From Alphaproteobacteria bacterium Ga0077535 (GTDB lineage: Bacteria; Pseudomonadota; Alphaproteobacteria; Caulobacterales; Aquidulcibacteraceae): a stretch of DNA of 64,000 bases. The stretch lies in contig LNEK01000026.1 in NCBI GenBank assembly GCA_001464425.1, positions 224,193 to 288,192 on the forward strand, written 5' to 3'. The first letter of the stretch is position 1. The number at the start of each line of letters is the position of its first letter. The notes below the pieces were generated by a model. That model searched no databases and was not told the DNA's origin. It saw nothing but the letters and a program-made list of their open reading frames with translations. The translations under genes and the position numbers were made by a program. Below, piece after piece: positions 8,402-17,355 of this stretch.

Positions 8402-8723
8402 GTTTTGCTATTGCGCGCCGCTTTTGCTTTACGCAAGGCGGGCGTGACGGTAAGTAAGCCGTCCTTCGAAAGAGGAGCTGTCTGGATGAACACCCGCTTG
8501 AAATAGCACGGCGCCGCGAACGGTCGCCGCTTGAGCCTCGAGGGAGCTATCGCTGCCTCGGCTCTGAAATCTCTGGCTTCGATCAGGGAAACCGTTGCGC
8601 GAGAAAGCTGTGCTGTGGGTGTTTCGGCGTCTTCGACGCTTCGCTTCCAGCGCTCCATTTCCCATTTCCTGTTTTGCGCATGCCGCCGCCGCGCGGCGCG
8701 TGCGCGCTGTTTTCGGTGCTGTG
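8402..8723. other. Gap between divergent ubiA and the ABC exporter
   Basis: 322 bases that should hold the two divergent promoters. A minus-strand frame of 86 codons (8398-8658) runs through it and ends in a TGA overlapping the ubiA GTG by four bases; its C-terminus (LLTVTPALRKAKAARNSKT) looks gene-like but no family or ribosome site is apparent. The plus-strand frame of the exporter also extends back to 8595. I see nothing else definite. Confidence 0.3.
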
Positions 8724-10513
8724 ATGAGTGACGTGTACGAAATTGACGATGCGGGCGAGGGCGGCAAGCGCAAGGCGAGCTTGCGCCAAGTGGCCGCCTT
8801 CATGTGGAAGCATTGGTCGAGCCAGCCGGGCAAGCTCGCGTTGGTGGGGCTCTTCTTTGGTTTGGCGATCGTCGCCGATTTGGCGATGCCGTTTGCATCG
8901 AAGCATCTGGTCGACGCGTTGACGGCTGGACCGTCAGAAGCAGGGCAACGCATGGCCGCTTGGGGCTATGGCGTCGTGGTGGCGCTGGCGTTCGTGTTTT
9001 ACATGTCGCGCAACATCGGTGTGCGTTTCCACATTCCGTTCGCTTCCAAGAACATGGAGCGGATCGTCACGGACGGTTTCCGCGACGTGCAGCGTTTCTC
9101 CGCCGATTGGCATGCCGACAATTTCGCCGGCGCGACGGTGCGGCGCGTTTCGCGCGCGATGAATGCGTACGACGTGATCTCGGATACATTGGTGTGGTTC
9201 CTGATCCCGGCGATTGCCGTGCTCATCGGCGTGACCGTGCTCACTTTCATGCAATGGCCGGTAATCGGCGCGTTCACGGGCGCAACCATCTTGGCGTTCT
9301 TGGCGGTCGCTTACCTGACCAGTCGCTATTATGTGGCCGAACCGCTCAGCCGCTACATCAAAGCTGACACCGCCATCGGCGCCGCATTAGCGGACGCCGT
9401 TTCTTCGAACGCGACGGTCAAAGCGTTCGGCGCGGAAGCGCGCGAGCAGACGCGGTTCGACGGCGTGGTTCAGTCTTGGACGAAGGAAGCGAACACGACG
9501 TGGAGCCGCTTCACCAATGCGTGGGTGGTGCAGAACATTCTGCTCTGGATTCTGCAGGCGGGGCTGCTTGGCCTTGTGCTGCTTGAATGGAGCAAGGGGC
9601 GCGCGACGGCCGGTGATGCGGTGTTCGCGATCACCTCGTTTTTGCTCGTCTCCGGCTATCTGCGGATGCTCGGTGAGAACGTGCAGAATTTGCAGAAGGG
9701 CATCGCCGACCTCGAAGACGTCGTCGCGTATGCGCTTGAGGATGCCGTTGTCGTCGATCGTGCTGACGCAAAGCCGTTCAAGCCGAGCGCTGGCCATGTC
9801 GTGTTCGACGCGGTGTCGTTCGGTTACAAGAACGCGGCCGATAAGCTCTATCGCGATTTCTCGCTGGAGATCGCGCCGGGCGAGACGGTTGCGCTCGTTG
9901 GGCCCACGGGCTCGGGCAAGACGACGTTCGTGAAGCTGGTGCAGCGTCTCTATGACGTCGATGGCGGCGCGATCCGCATCGACGGCCAGGACGTGCGTGC
10001 AGTGACGCAAGCGAGCTTGCGTCAGAACATTGCGCTGGTGCCGCAGGACCCAGCGCTGTTTCACCGCTCGCTGCGTGAGAACATCGCCTACGCCAATCCG
10101 GATGCGACGATGGATGAGATCATCGCGTGATCGCTAAGCTTCCGAATGGCTACGAGACGGAAGTCGGTGAGCGCGGCGTGAAGCTTTCGGGCGGCGAGCG
10201 TCAGCGCGTGGCTTTGGCGCGCGCATTCCTGGCCAACGCGCCGATCCTGATCCTCGACGAGGCGACATCGTCTCTCGATGTGGAAACCGAGCGCGACGTG
10301 CAGGCTGCGATGGCGGAGCTGAAGCAAGGGCGCACGACCATCGTCATCGCCCACCGGCTCTCCACCGTGCGCGAGGCGGATCGGATTCTGGTGTTCGAGC
10401 AGGGCCGCATCGTCGAGCAGGGCAAGCACGCCGAGTTGATCGGCGCCCACGGCCTCTACGCGCGCCTCAATGCCATGAGCCGCGGCGATATGCTGGCGGA
10501 CGAGGCGGCTTAA
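8724..10513 (+). pseudogene. ABC exporter (ABCB/MsbA-like half transporter), disrupted in the nucleotide-binding domain
   Basis: A six-helix exporter domain fused to an ATPase. The N-terminal part from ATG 8724 (MSDVYEIDDAGEGGKRK) holds the transmembrane domain (residues about 30-330), Walker A (GPTGSGKTTF) and the Q-loop (LVPQDPALFHRSLRENIAY), then stops at 10128-10130 after MDEIIA. In another frame from 10127 follow [20 protein letters not shown], the [15 protein letters not shown] signature, Walker [13 protein letters not shown] and the H-loop. Intact relatives have about ten more residues between the two pieces, so roughly 30 bases are missing and the frame is lost. As written it would give an inactive half without signature motif. 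Confidence 0.8.
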
Positions 10514-10561
10514 ACGCCGGCGGCGCTTGCATGAGCGCCGCCGGCGCGGCAGCAAGATGCG

Positions 10562-11404
10562 ATGCCTGAGCCGCGCCTGATGATTGATGACGCCTTAGCC
10601 TCCGGCGCGGAGATCGCGCTGGAGGAGGGCCAAGCGCGCCATGTCGGGACCGTGCTGCGGCTCGACGCTGGCGATGCTGTGCGTGTGTTCAACGCGCGTG
10701 ACGGAGAATGGCGCGCGCGTGTCAGCGCAAAGACAAAGCGCGGCATGAGTGTGCGCGTGGAGGAAAAGCTCCGCGACGCGCGGGCTGCGCCCGATCTCGA
10801 TTTGCTGTTTGCGCCGGTGAAGCGCCACGCGACCGATCTGATCGTTGAGAAAGCCACGGAGCTTGGCGTGCGCCGCATTCGCCCGGTGATCACGCAGCGG
10901 ACTATTGCGGAGACGGTGCGGGTCGATCGCTTAACCGCAATCGCGCGCGAGGCAGCGGAGCAGACCGAGCGCTTCGATGCGCCGGAAGTGTTCGACGCGG
11001 TATCGTTGGTGCGCGCGCTCGATGGCTGGGATGCGGCGCGGCCGCTGATCTATGCGGATGAAGCTGGCGATGATGTGAGCGCGGCTTGGGGCGGCGAGCG
11101 CGGGCGAGGTGTGGCGTTATTGAAATCCTCCCCCCTTGCGGGGGAGGTGTCGCCGAAGGCGACGGAGGGGGGTATCGGCGCCGGCGCCTCCACCCCCTCC
11201 CCCTCCCCGCGAGGGGGAGGGGAGAAGCTGGCGTTGCTCATCGGCCCCGAAGGCGGCTTCACCCCGGAGGAGCGGCGGATGTTGCGGGGATTGAGCTATG
11301 TCATTCCGGTATCGCTTGGACCGCGTATCTTGCGCGCCGAAACTGCGGTGATCGCTGCGTTAAGCGTCATTCAGGCCGCGTGGGGAGATTGGCGCGAGGC
11401 GTGA
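10562..11404 (+). CDS. rsmE: 16S rRNA (uracil-1498-N3)-methyltransferase RsmE, with an in-frame repeat insertion
   Basis: SPOUT-class methyltransferase that modifies U1498 of 16S rRNA. The N-terminal PUA-like part ([20 protein letters not shown]) and the knot motif [14 protein letters not shown] are plain, as is the ending [16 protein letters not shown]. At 280 residues it is longer than the usual 240-250. Residues about 189-221 are encoded by a GC-rich palindromic repeat (11126-11224) and read [16 protein letters not shown]..., with no counterpart in the family; removing them restores normal length. The knot is intact, so the enzyme may be active. gshA follows closely on the same strand. Confidence 0.93.
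   Translation: MPEPRLMIDDALASGAEIALEEGQARHVGTVLRLDAGDAVRVFNARDGEWRARVSAKTKRGMSVRVEEKLRDARAAPDLDLLFAPVKRHATDLIVEKATELGVRRIRPVITQRTIAETVRVDRLTAIAREAAEQTERFDAPEVFDAVSLVRALDGWDAARPLIYADEAGDDVSAAWGGERGRGVALLKSSPLAGEVSPKATEGGIGAGASTPSPSPRGGGEKLALLIGPEGGFTPEERRMLRGLSYVIPVSLGPRILRAETAVIAALSVIQAAWGDWREA
11126..11224. repeat. Palindromic repeat element inside rsmE
   Basis: About 99 bases with two hairpins: CCTCCCCCC/GGGGGAGG at 11127-11147 and CCTCCCC/GAGGGGGAGG at about 11198-11222, joined by GTCGCCGAAGGCGAC and a GGCGCCGGCGCC palindrome. Repeats of this sort (TCCTCCCC-CGGGGGAGG-GTCGCC-GGCGAC) are spread over many alphaproteobacterial genomes, normally between genes. Here the length is a multiple of three and the frame stays open. 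The exact edges are estimates. Confidence 0.8.
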
Positions 11405-11465
11405 GTGCTTGCGGAAATCGCGCGCGCGCTCCACATGCCCGGGAACGAGCCGTCGGAGGAAGCGC

Positions 11466-12833
11466 GTGGCCAAAGCAACTGAGAAGGCCCCTGTGCTGAC
11501 GGGCTTCGATGATCTCGTCGCGCACTTGGCGACGGGGCCTAAGCCGGATCGCTCGACGTGGCGCATCGGCACCGAGCACGAGAAGTTCGCCTTCTACGCC
11601 GATACACTGAAGCCTGTTCCGTACGAGGGCGAGCGCGGCATCGGTGCGCTGCTCAACGGTCTCGCTGACAATTACGGCTGGGAGCGCGTTGTCGAGAACG
11701 GCAATGTCATCGCGCTGAAGCAGGGCATCGCTTCGATCACGCTGGAGCCGGGCGGGCAGTTCGAGCTTTCCGGCGCACCGCTGGAGCATCTGCATCAGAC
11801 CTGCGCCGAAACCGGCTCGCACCTCACGCAATTGCGCGACGTCGCGGGCAAACTTGGCATCGCATTTTTGGGCGTTGGCTTTCAGCCGCTATGGGCGCTC
11901 GAAGACATCCCGATCATGCCCAAGGGCCGCTACAAGATTATGCGCGACTACATGGGCAAGGTCGGCCGGCTTGGGCGGCAGATGATGTTCCGCTCGTGTA
12001 CTGTGCAGGTGAATTTGGACTTCGCGTCCGAAGCCGACATGGTCAAAAAATTCCGCGTCGGCCTTGCGCTGCAACCGATCGCAACAGCGTTATTTGCAGC
12101 GTCGCCTTTCGCGGAAGGCCGGCTCAACGGTTTCCTCTCATATCGCGCCCATGTCTGGACGGATACCGATCCGGATCGCACGGGCATGCTGCCGTTCGTG
12201 TTCGAGGACGCCATGGGCTTTGAGCGCTACGCCGCCTACGCGCTCGATGTGCCGATGTACTTCGTCTATCGCGATGGCAAATACATCGATTGCTCGGGCC
12301 AGAGCTTCCGCGCTTTCATGGACGGGAAAATGCCGGTGCTGCCGGGCGAACGCCCGACCGCGAAGGATTGGGAAGATCACTTGACGACGATCTTTCCGGA
12401 AGTGCGCTTGAAAACGTATCTCGAAATGCGCGGCGCGGATTCCGGGCCGTGGTCGCGCTTGTGTGCGCTGCCAGCATTCTGGGCCGGCATTCTCTATGAT
12501 GATGCAGCGCTAGAAGCGGCGTGGTCGTTGGTGAAGAGCTGGACGGCGGAGGATCGCGAGAGCTTGCGGCGTTCAGCGCCGGTGCTCGGTTTGCGTGCGC
12601 CGATCCGCGGCAACAGCGCGCGCGATATCGCGCAAGCTGCGCTGGCGATCGCGCGCCAGGGCCTGAAAGCCCGCGCCCGCCGCGACAATAGCGGCGACGA
12701 TGAAACCCATTTCCTGGGCGAACTCGACGATATCGCCGCCACCGGCGTCACACCGGCCGAGCGCCTGATCGAGCGCTACCGCACCGAATGGGGCGGCGAC
12801 GTAAAGCGCGTATTCGAAGCCTGCGCTTACTGA
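11466..12833 (+). CDS. gshA: Glutamate-cysteine ligase, plant/alphaproteobacterial type
   Basis: 455-residue ATP-dependent ligase making gamma-glutamylcysteine, the first step of glutathione synthesis. The opening [13 protein letters not shown] and the blocks [13 protein letters not shown] and [14 protein letters not shown] are characteristic of this branch, which is distinct from the enterobacterial enzyme. The GTG at 11466 is chosen because GGAGGA stands five bases before it and because the upstream in-frame extension has no family counterpart. It follows rsmE by 61 bases on the same strand. Confidence 0.93.
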   Translation: MAKATEKAPVLTGFDDLVAHLATGPKPDRSTWRIGTEHEKFAFYADTLKPVPYEGERGIGALLNGLADNYGWERVVENGNVIALKQGIASITLEPGGQFELSGAPLEHLHQTCAETGSHLTQLRDVAGKLGIAFLGVGFQPLWALEDIPIMPKGRYKIMRDYMGKVGRLGRQMMFRSCTVQVNLDFASEADMVKKFRVGLALQPIATALFAASPFAEGRLNGFLSYRAHVWTDTDPDRTGMLPFVFEDAMGFERYAAYALDVPMYFVYRDGKYIDCSGQSFRAFMDGKMPVLPGERPTAKDWEDHLTTIFPEVRLKTYLEMRGADSGPWSRLCALPAFWAGILYDDAALEAAWSLVKSWTAEDRESLRRSAPVLGLRAPIRGNSARDIAQAALAIARQGLKARARRDNSGDDETHFLGELDDIAATGVTPAERLIERYRTEWGGDVKRVFEACAY

Positions 12834-12879
12834 TCGTCTCGTTATTGCCGAGATTTCGGATGCGCGTATCTTAGCGGCA

Positions 12880-13404
12880 ATGCGCGCGCTCGACCATCCA
12901 CTGCTCACGCCACGTTTGCAGCTTCTGCCGGTCACGGCGGAGATGGCGGACGCAGCGCGCGCGGGGCAGGCGGTGTTCGCCAATGTCATAGGCGCCGATG
13001 CGCCTGCTGAATGGTGCCAGGCAAATCTCGGGCTCGTCGCGCGCTCCATCTCTCCCATCTGGGGCCATGCGCCGACGCGGGCGATTGCCGTGCATCGCGC
13101 CGAGGGCGTGGTCATCGGCGATGTAAGGTTTGAGCCGTCGCTGCGGGCGCAGCGCGAGTTCGAAATCGGGTACGGTATCGCGCGGAGCCGTCGTAGGCAG
13201 GGTTACGCTGTCGAAGCGACTGGCGCCGTTATCAACTGGCTCTTCGATGAAGCCGGCGCCGAGACGATCCTCGCTGGGTGCGATGCAGCAAATCTCGCCT
13301 CGGTGCGTACTTTGCGTCGCCTTGGCTTCTGGCTCGACTCCAATCCGGGGAAGACGTTCTGGTGGGTCATCGACCCGGAGTTGCGTTCAGCGACCCGCGC
13401 TTGA
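12880..13404 (+). CDS. GNAT-family N-acetyltransferase (RimJ/RimL-like)
   Basis: 174-residue acetyl-CoA-dependent transferase. The early segment TPRLQLLPVTAEMADAA is typical of the RimJ/RimL-like subgroup. Acetyl-CoA-binding region: GYGIARSRRRQGYAVEATGA at about residues 98-117, followed by GCDAANLASVRTLRRLGF. The substrate (a protein N-terminus, an antibiotic or a small amine) cannot be read from sequence. It starts 46 bases after gshA on the same strand. Confidence 0.8.
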   Translation: MRALDHPLLTPRLQLLPVTAEMADAARAGQAVFANVIGADAPAEWCQANLGLVARSISPIWGHAPTRAIAVHRAEGVVIGDVRFEPSLRAQREFEIGYGIARSRRRQGYAVEATGAVINWLFDEAGAETILAGCDAANLASVRTLRRLGFWLDSNPGKTFWWVIDPELRSATRA

Positions 13405-13482
13405 CGCAAAGGCCGTCACAAGGCTTGTCTGTCCCCCGAGTTAGGGACGGGAGCGCGCGTAAGCGCGTCCAGGGGATTTTCT

Positions 13483-15657
13483 ATGACCGACACCACCGCC
13501 GGGGCGCCGAACGGCTCCGACGAGCAGACTTTCCTTGGCCACCCGCGTGGCCTGGTCACGCTGTTCTTCACCGAGATGTGGGAGCGCTTCTCGTTTTACG
13601 GGATGCGCGCGTTGCTGGTGATTTATCTCACGCAGCACTTCCTGTTTTCCGACGAGGCCGCGCAGGGGCTCTACGCCGCGTACGCGGCGCTTGTGTATTT
13701 GATCCCGGTCATCGGCGGCGTTCTCGCTGACCGTTTCCTTGGCGCCCGCAAAGCGGTGACGATTGGCGCGGCCCTCTTGGTGCTTGGCCACTTCGGCATG
13801 GCGTTCGAAGGATCGGGCTCGCGGCAATATCTCGATGTCGGCGGCGAGAGCTACTTGGTGGCGGCTGACGGGCGCGGCGGTGATCGGCAATTGTTCATCG
13901 ATCTGCCGGAAGGCCGCGCGCAGCTGCGCTTCGATGTGACTGAACACGTTCTACTCACGGGAAATCAGCAGCAGCGGCAATTGCAAGAGGGCACGTTCAC
14001 GCTCGCATCAGCGCCGCCGACTCTGGTTTACTCGCTCTGCAGCATGGTTGGCCTGCCGTGCGGCGAAGCGCCGACAACGACGCTCCAGATCGAAGGCGAA
14101 GGCGAGTTTCCGGTTGTGACCGGCGGTGAAGTTCCCGTCGTCGTCATCAATGGCGTGAGCTACGAGTTCGAGCAAACGAGCACGACCGAGGGCGTGGCGT
14201 TCAACCCTGGCCCCACTGACGCGGCAGAGGATGACACAATCGTCCGCACGCTCGCCGATGGCACGTATGAGAGCCGCGTCGAGCAAGAGGCGCTCTACGT
14301 TCAGATCCTCTATCTCTCGCTGGCGCTGATCATCATCGGCGTCGGCTTTCTGAAGGCCAACATCTCGACCACGGTCGGCGCGCTCTATGCTGAAGGCGAT
14401 CCGCGTCGCGATGGCGGCTTCACCATCTTCTACATGGGCATCAACCTCGGCGCCTTCCTGGCGACCCTAGCGTGCGGCTATCTCGGCCAGACTTATGGCT
14501 GGAAATACGGCTTTGGCCTTGCCGGCGTGGGTATGGCCATTGGTTTGGCGCAGTACCTGTTCGGCCAAAAGCACCTGCGCGGCAAAGCCGATCCGCCAAA
14601 GCCGATCGGCGCGGTGACGGAAGGCGTCTTCTGGATTCTCGGCCTTATCGCCGTGATCCCGACCTGGATGCTGGTGCAGCAATCCGAGCTCATGGAGCAG
14701 GCGCTGCCGATCTTGGTGCCGGCTTTGTTCGCGCTTGTGATGCTCTACGTGCTGCTTGGCTTTAAGGGCACGGACCGCACCAAAATGGTTGCGGCGCTTA
14801 TCCTGATCTTCTTCAGCGTCATCTTCTGGATGCTGTTCGAGCAGGCGGGCTCGTCGCTCTCGCTCTACGCGGAGCGCTCAACCGACCTCACCGTCGCGCA
14901 GCCGAACTCTCTGGCGCACCAGATCGTCACCTACAGCCTCTTCGGCGTAGCGGCGCTCGGCGCGATCATGTTCCTGGTGACCATCGGGGCGTTCTTCCAA
15001 AAGAAGATCGACGCGGTGATGCTGGGGTATGGCGTGGTGTTCTTCGCGCTCGTTGCGGGCGCGGCGGGCTACATCGCCGCCACCACGGGCCTCAACGGCG
15101 ACGTCTACGAGATGACGGCGGCGCAAACGCAGAGCTTCAACGCCGGCTACATCGTTCTATTGGCGCTGCCATTCAGCGCCATGTGGATTTGGCTGGCGAA
15201 GCGGAAGATGGAACCATCGACGCCAGTGAAGTTCGCGCTCGGCCTCGTGCAGGTCGGTCTCGGCTTCTTCGTGCTGGTGTGGGGGACGCAGTTCGCGGGC
15301 GGTGACTTCCGCGTGCCGCTGATCTTCCTCGCGGCGCTCTACCTGCTGCACACCACTGGCGAACTTTTCCTCTCGCCGGTTGGCCTGTCGATGATCACCA
15401 AATTGTCGGCGGCGCGCGTTGTCGGCCTGATGATGGGCGTGTGGTTCTTGTCCAGTTCGCTCGCACACATCCTCGCCGGCATCATCGCGCAGCAGACTGC
15501 GGCGGACACGATCGGCGGCCAGGTTGTCGACCCGTCGGCGCAGCTGCAGAGCTACATCTCGGTGTTCACCGCTGTCGGTATCTTGGGGGTCGCGACCGGG
15601 GTGGTTCTGCTGCTCCTGTCACCCGTGCTGAAAAAATGGATGGGCGACGTCCATTAA
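13483..15657 (+). CDS. Proton-dependent oligopeptide transporter (POT/PTR2), with a large periplasmic insertion
   Basis: 724-residue peptide:H+ symporter of the POT family of the major facilitator superfamily. The E-x-x-E-R motif that couples protons is present in TM1 (FFTEMWERFSFYGMRALLVI). TM2 and TM3 follow (VYLIPVIGGVLADRF, KAVTIGAALLVLGHFGMAF). TM4 begins only at about residue 268 (LYLSLALIIIGVGFLKANIS), so about 158 residues (108-266) lie between TM3 and TM4, on the periplasmic side by topology. The insertion is hydrophilic and beta-rich with two cysteines. The C-terminal half holds the remaining helices. Single gene with its own terminator. Confidence 0.9.
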   Translation: MTDTTAGAPNGSDEQTFLGHPRGLVTLFFTEMWERFSFYGMRALLVIYLTQHFLFSDEAAQGLYAAYAALVYLIPVIGGVLADRFLGARKAVTIGAALLVLGHFGMAFEGSGSRQYLDVGGESYLVAADGRGGDRQLFIDLPEGRAQLRFDVTEHVLLTGNQQQRQLQEGTFTLASAPPTLVYSLCSMVGLPCGEAPTTTLQIEGEGEFPVVTGGEVPVVVINGVSYEFEQTSTTEGVAFNPGPTDAAEDDTIVRTLADGTYESRVEQEALYVQILYLSLALIIIGVGFLKANISTTVGALYAEGDPRRDGGFTIFYMGINLGAFLATLACGYLGQTYGWKYGFGLAGVGMAIGLAQYLFGQKHLRGKADPPKPIGAVTEGVFWILGLIAVIPTWMLVQQSELMEQALPILVPALFALVMLYVLLGFKGTDRTKMVAALILIFFSVIFWMLFEQAGSSLSLYAERSTDLTVAQPNSLAHQIVTYSLFGVAALGAIMFLVTIGAFFQKKIDAVMLGYGVVFFALVAGAAGYIAATTGLNGDVYEMTAAQTQSFNAGYIVLLALPFSAMWIWLAKRKMEPSTPVKFALGLVQVGLGFFVLVWGTQFAGGDFRVPLIFLAALYLLHTTGELFLSPVGLSMITKLSAARVVGLMMGVWFLSSSLAHILAGIIAQQTAADTIGGQVVDPSAQLQSYISVFTAVGILGVATGVVLLLLSPVLKKWMGDVH

Positions 15658-15676
15658 GCGTAAAAGCGTGAAAAAA

Positions 15677-15715
15677 CAAAGCGATCGCCGGCCCCAAAGG
15701 CCGGCGATTAGCTTT
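15677..15715. terminator. Terminator after the peptide transporter
   Basis: Arms ATCGCCGGCC (15684-15693) and GGCCGGCGAT (15699-15708) with a five-base loop, extended by AAAGC/GCTTT outside. It lies 26 bases after the stop codon. The A-rich run before it could let it work on the other strand as well. Confidence 0.75.
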
Positions 15716-15924
15716 GCGGGATAGTTATGCCCGCAACAGCGTCAAGGCGTTGCGCCAGGTATTTTTTCCAGGTGATGTAGCGGCGAGCGGGGGCCAGAAC
15801 GGCGCTCCTCCCAGGCTTTAACCGATACGGCCCTTTCGCCGTAATCCGGTGCGGGTCCGGCCCCGATTGCTGTCTACGATTTGATTCTCGGTCGCGCTCC
15901 TCAGCGGCCGTGAGGAGGTGCTCC

Positions 15925-17313
15925 ATGGCCCGCGCGCGTACGCCCCGTTCCCGCAAGAAGCCTCAAGAGGCTGCGGGTCAGGGATTGCGCCCGGAAGTCA
16001 TGGACTTGCTGCTCGGCTGGAAAGCCGATGGCGACGGCCGGGACCCAATTGGCTTTGGCGCGCCGAGGGCCGCCGAGGCAGCTATCCAGGGCGAAGTTCC
16101 GATCCTGTACGGCGAAGACCGCCACCTGGTGACCATCGCGCCCACCGGGGCCGGGAAGGGCCGGGGGGTGATTATCCCCAACCTGCTGCGCTTTGAAGGC
16201 TCGGTCATCGTCATCGATCCCAAGGGCGAGACCTGGCACGTCACCCACCGCCGCCGGAAGGAGATGGGCCAGGAAGTCCGTCTGCTCGATCCGTTCGGGG
16301 CTGTCTCGAAGCGCACGGATAGCCTGAACCCGTTCGACCTGTTCGATCGCCCGGGCGCTCTCCTCGACGCCGACGCCGAAATGTTGGCCTCGCTGCTGGC
16401 TGGCGATGTCGGTTTCCACAAGGAGCCTTTCTGGGACAATTGGGGCCGCTCGCTGATGGCGGGCGTGATCGCCGCTGTCGCCGAAACCGCGCCGAAGGGC
16501 GAGCGGCACTTCGGCAAGGTGCGCGAAATCCTGATGAGCGACGACGCGGTCTATAATCTCGCGGCGCTAATCGAGGGCCACGAGAACCTGAACCGGCTCT
16601 CGAAGCAGAACATCTCGAGCTTCCTGCCGATCACAGAACAAACGCGCTCCGGCATCCTCTCGACCGCGCAGTCTTATCTGAAGGTCGTGAACTCGGACTC
16701 GGCGCTGCGTTCGCTGTCGAAGTCGACGATCAGCCTTGATGCAGTACGCAAAGGCGATCCGATGACGATCTACATCGTCATCCCGCCGGACAAACTTGAA
16801 AGCCACGGCGCGCTGCTGCGGCTGTGGGTCGGCGCGCTGATGCTGACGGTGATGGGACGTAAGCGCCGCCCGAAGCGCTCGACGCTGTTCCTGCTGGACG
16901 AGTGCGCCCAGCTCGGCGAGTTCGGCCCGCTGCGCCAATCTATGACGCTGCTGCGCGGCTATGGCTTGCAAGTGTGGCCGTTCTTCCAGGATTTGAGCCA
17001 GCTGCAGCGGCTCTATCCGAAGGACTGGCGCACGATCTTCAACAATGCTGGCGTCTTTCAACTCTTCGGCGTCGCCAACCATCTGATGGCCAAGGAGAGC
17101 TCGGAGCTGATCGGCGATATCAACGCTGATACGCTGCGCGCGATGACGAAGGCGCAGCAGATCATCGCGGTGTCGAACGAAAAAGCGATGAGCGCGCGTT
17201 TGCCCGACTATCTGCTCGACGCGCCGTTCCAAGGACAGTTCGACGCGAACCCGATGTTCGAACCGGATAGTCCGTCGCCGGCGGCAAAGCGCCGGCCGCC
17301 GCGCGCGCGATAG
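15925..17313 (+). CDS. Solitary VirD4/TraG-like type IV coupling ATPase without membrane anchor
   Basis: 462-residue P-loop ATPase of the T-DNA/conjugative coupling protein family, which in secretion systems brings DNA or protein substrates to the channel. Walker A is at residues 72-79 (APTGAGKG, then VIIPNLL) and Walker B at about 320-326 (LFLLDECAQLGEF). The segment between (VIDPKGETWHVTHRRR) is also typical. Unlike VirD4 there is no pair of N-terminal transmembrane helices: the first 40 residues are basic and soluble. No relaxase, VirB genes or integrase lie nearby. ATG 15925 has AGGAGG six bases upstream. Role unknown. Confidence 0.85.
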   Translation: MARARTPRSRKKPQEAAGQGLRPEVMDLLLGWKADGDGRDPIGFGAPRAAEAAIQGEVPILYGEDRHLVTIAPTGAGKGRGVIIPNLLRFEGSVIVIDPKGETWHVTHRRRKEMGQEVRLLDPFGAVSKRTDSLNPFDLFDRPGALLDADAEMLASLLAGDVGFHKEPFWDNWGRSLMAGVIAAVAETAPKGERHFGKVREILMSDDAVYNLAALIEGHENLNRLSKQNISSFLPITEQTRSGILSTAQSYLKVVNSDSALRSLSKSTISLDAVRKGDPMTIYIVIPPDKLESHGALLRLWVGALMLTVMGRKRRPKRSTLFLLDECAQLGEFGPLRQSMTLLRGYGLQVWPFFQDLSQLQRLYPKDWRTIFNNAGVFQLFGVANHLMAKESSELIGDINADTLRAMTKAQQIIAVSNEKAMSARLPDYLLDAPFQGQFDANPMFEPDSPSPAAKRRPPRAR

Positions 17314-17325
17314 GATAGGGGTTTC

Positions 17326-17347
17326 GCGTCACCCGTCGGGGTGACGC
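17326..17347. terminator. Hairpin between convergent genes
   Basis: Arms GCGTCACCC (17326-17334) and GGGTGACGC (17339-17347) with a GTCG loop, between the stops of the VirD4-like gene and the TonB receptor gene. It probably ends transcripts from both sides; there is no long T tract. Confidence 0.6.
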
Positions 17348-17355
17348 GCTCTCCC

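Noticed and set aside
8398..8658. 86-codon minus-strand frame ending in a GTGA overlap with ubiA
   Set aside because: The overlap is suggestive, but no ribosome site or family was seen and the frame shares space with the divergent promoter. Kept only as a note in the gap entry.
8595..8723. Upstream extension of the ABC exporter frame
   Set aside because: The added residues are Ala/Arg-rich and precede the typical MSDV start.
9387..10064. 225-codon minus-strand frame within the ABC exporter
   Set aside because: Antisense shadow without any domain signal.
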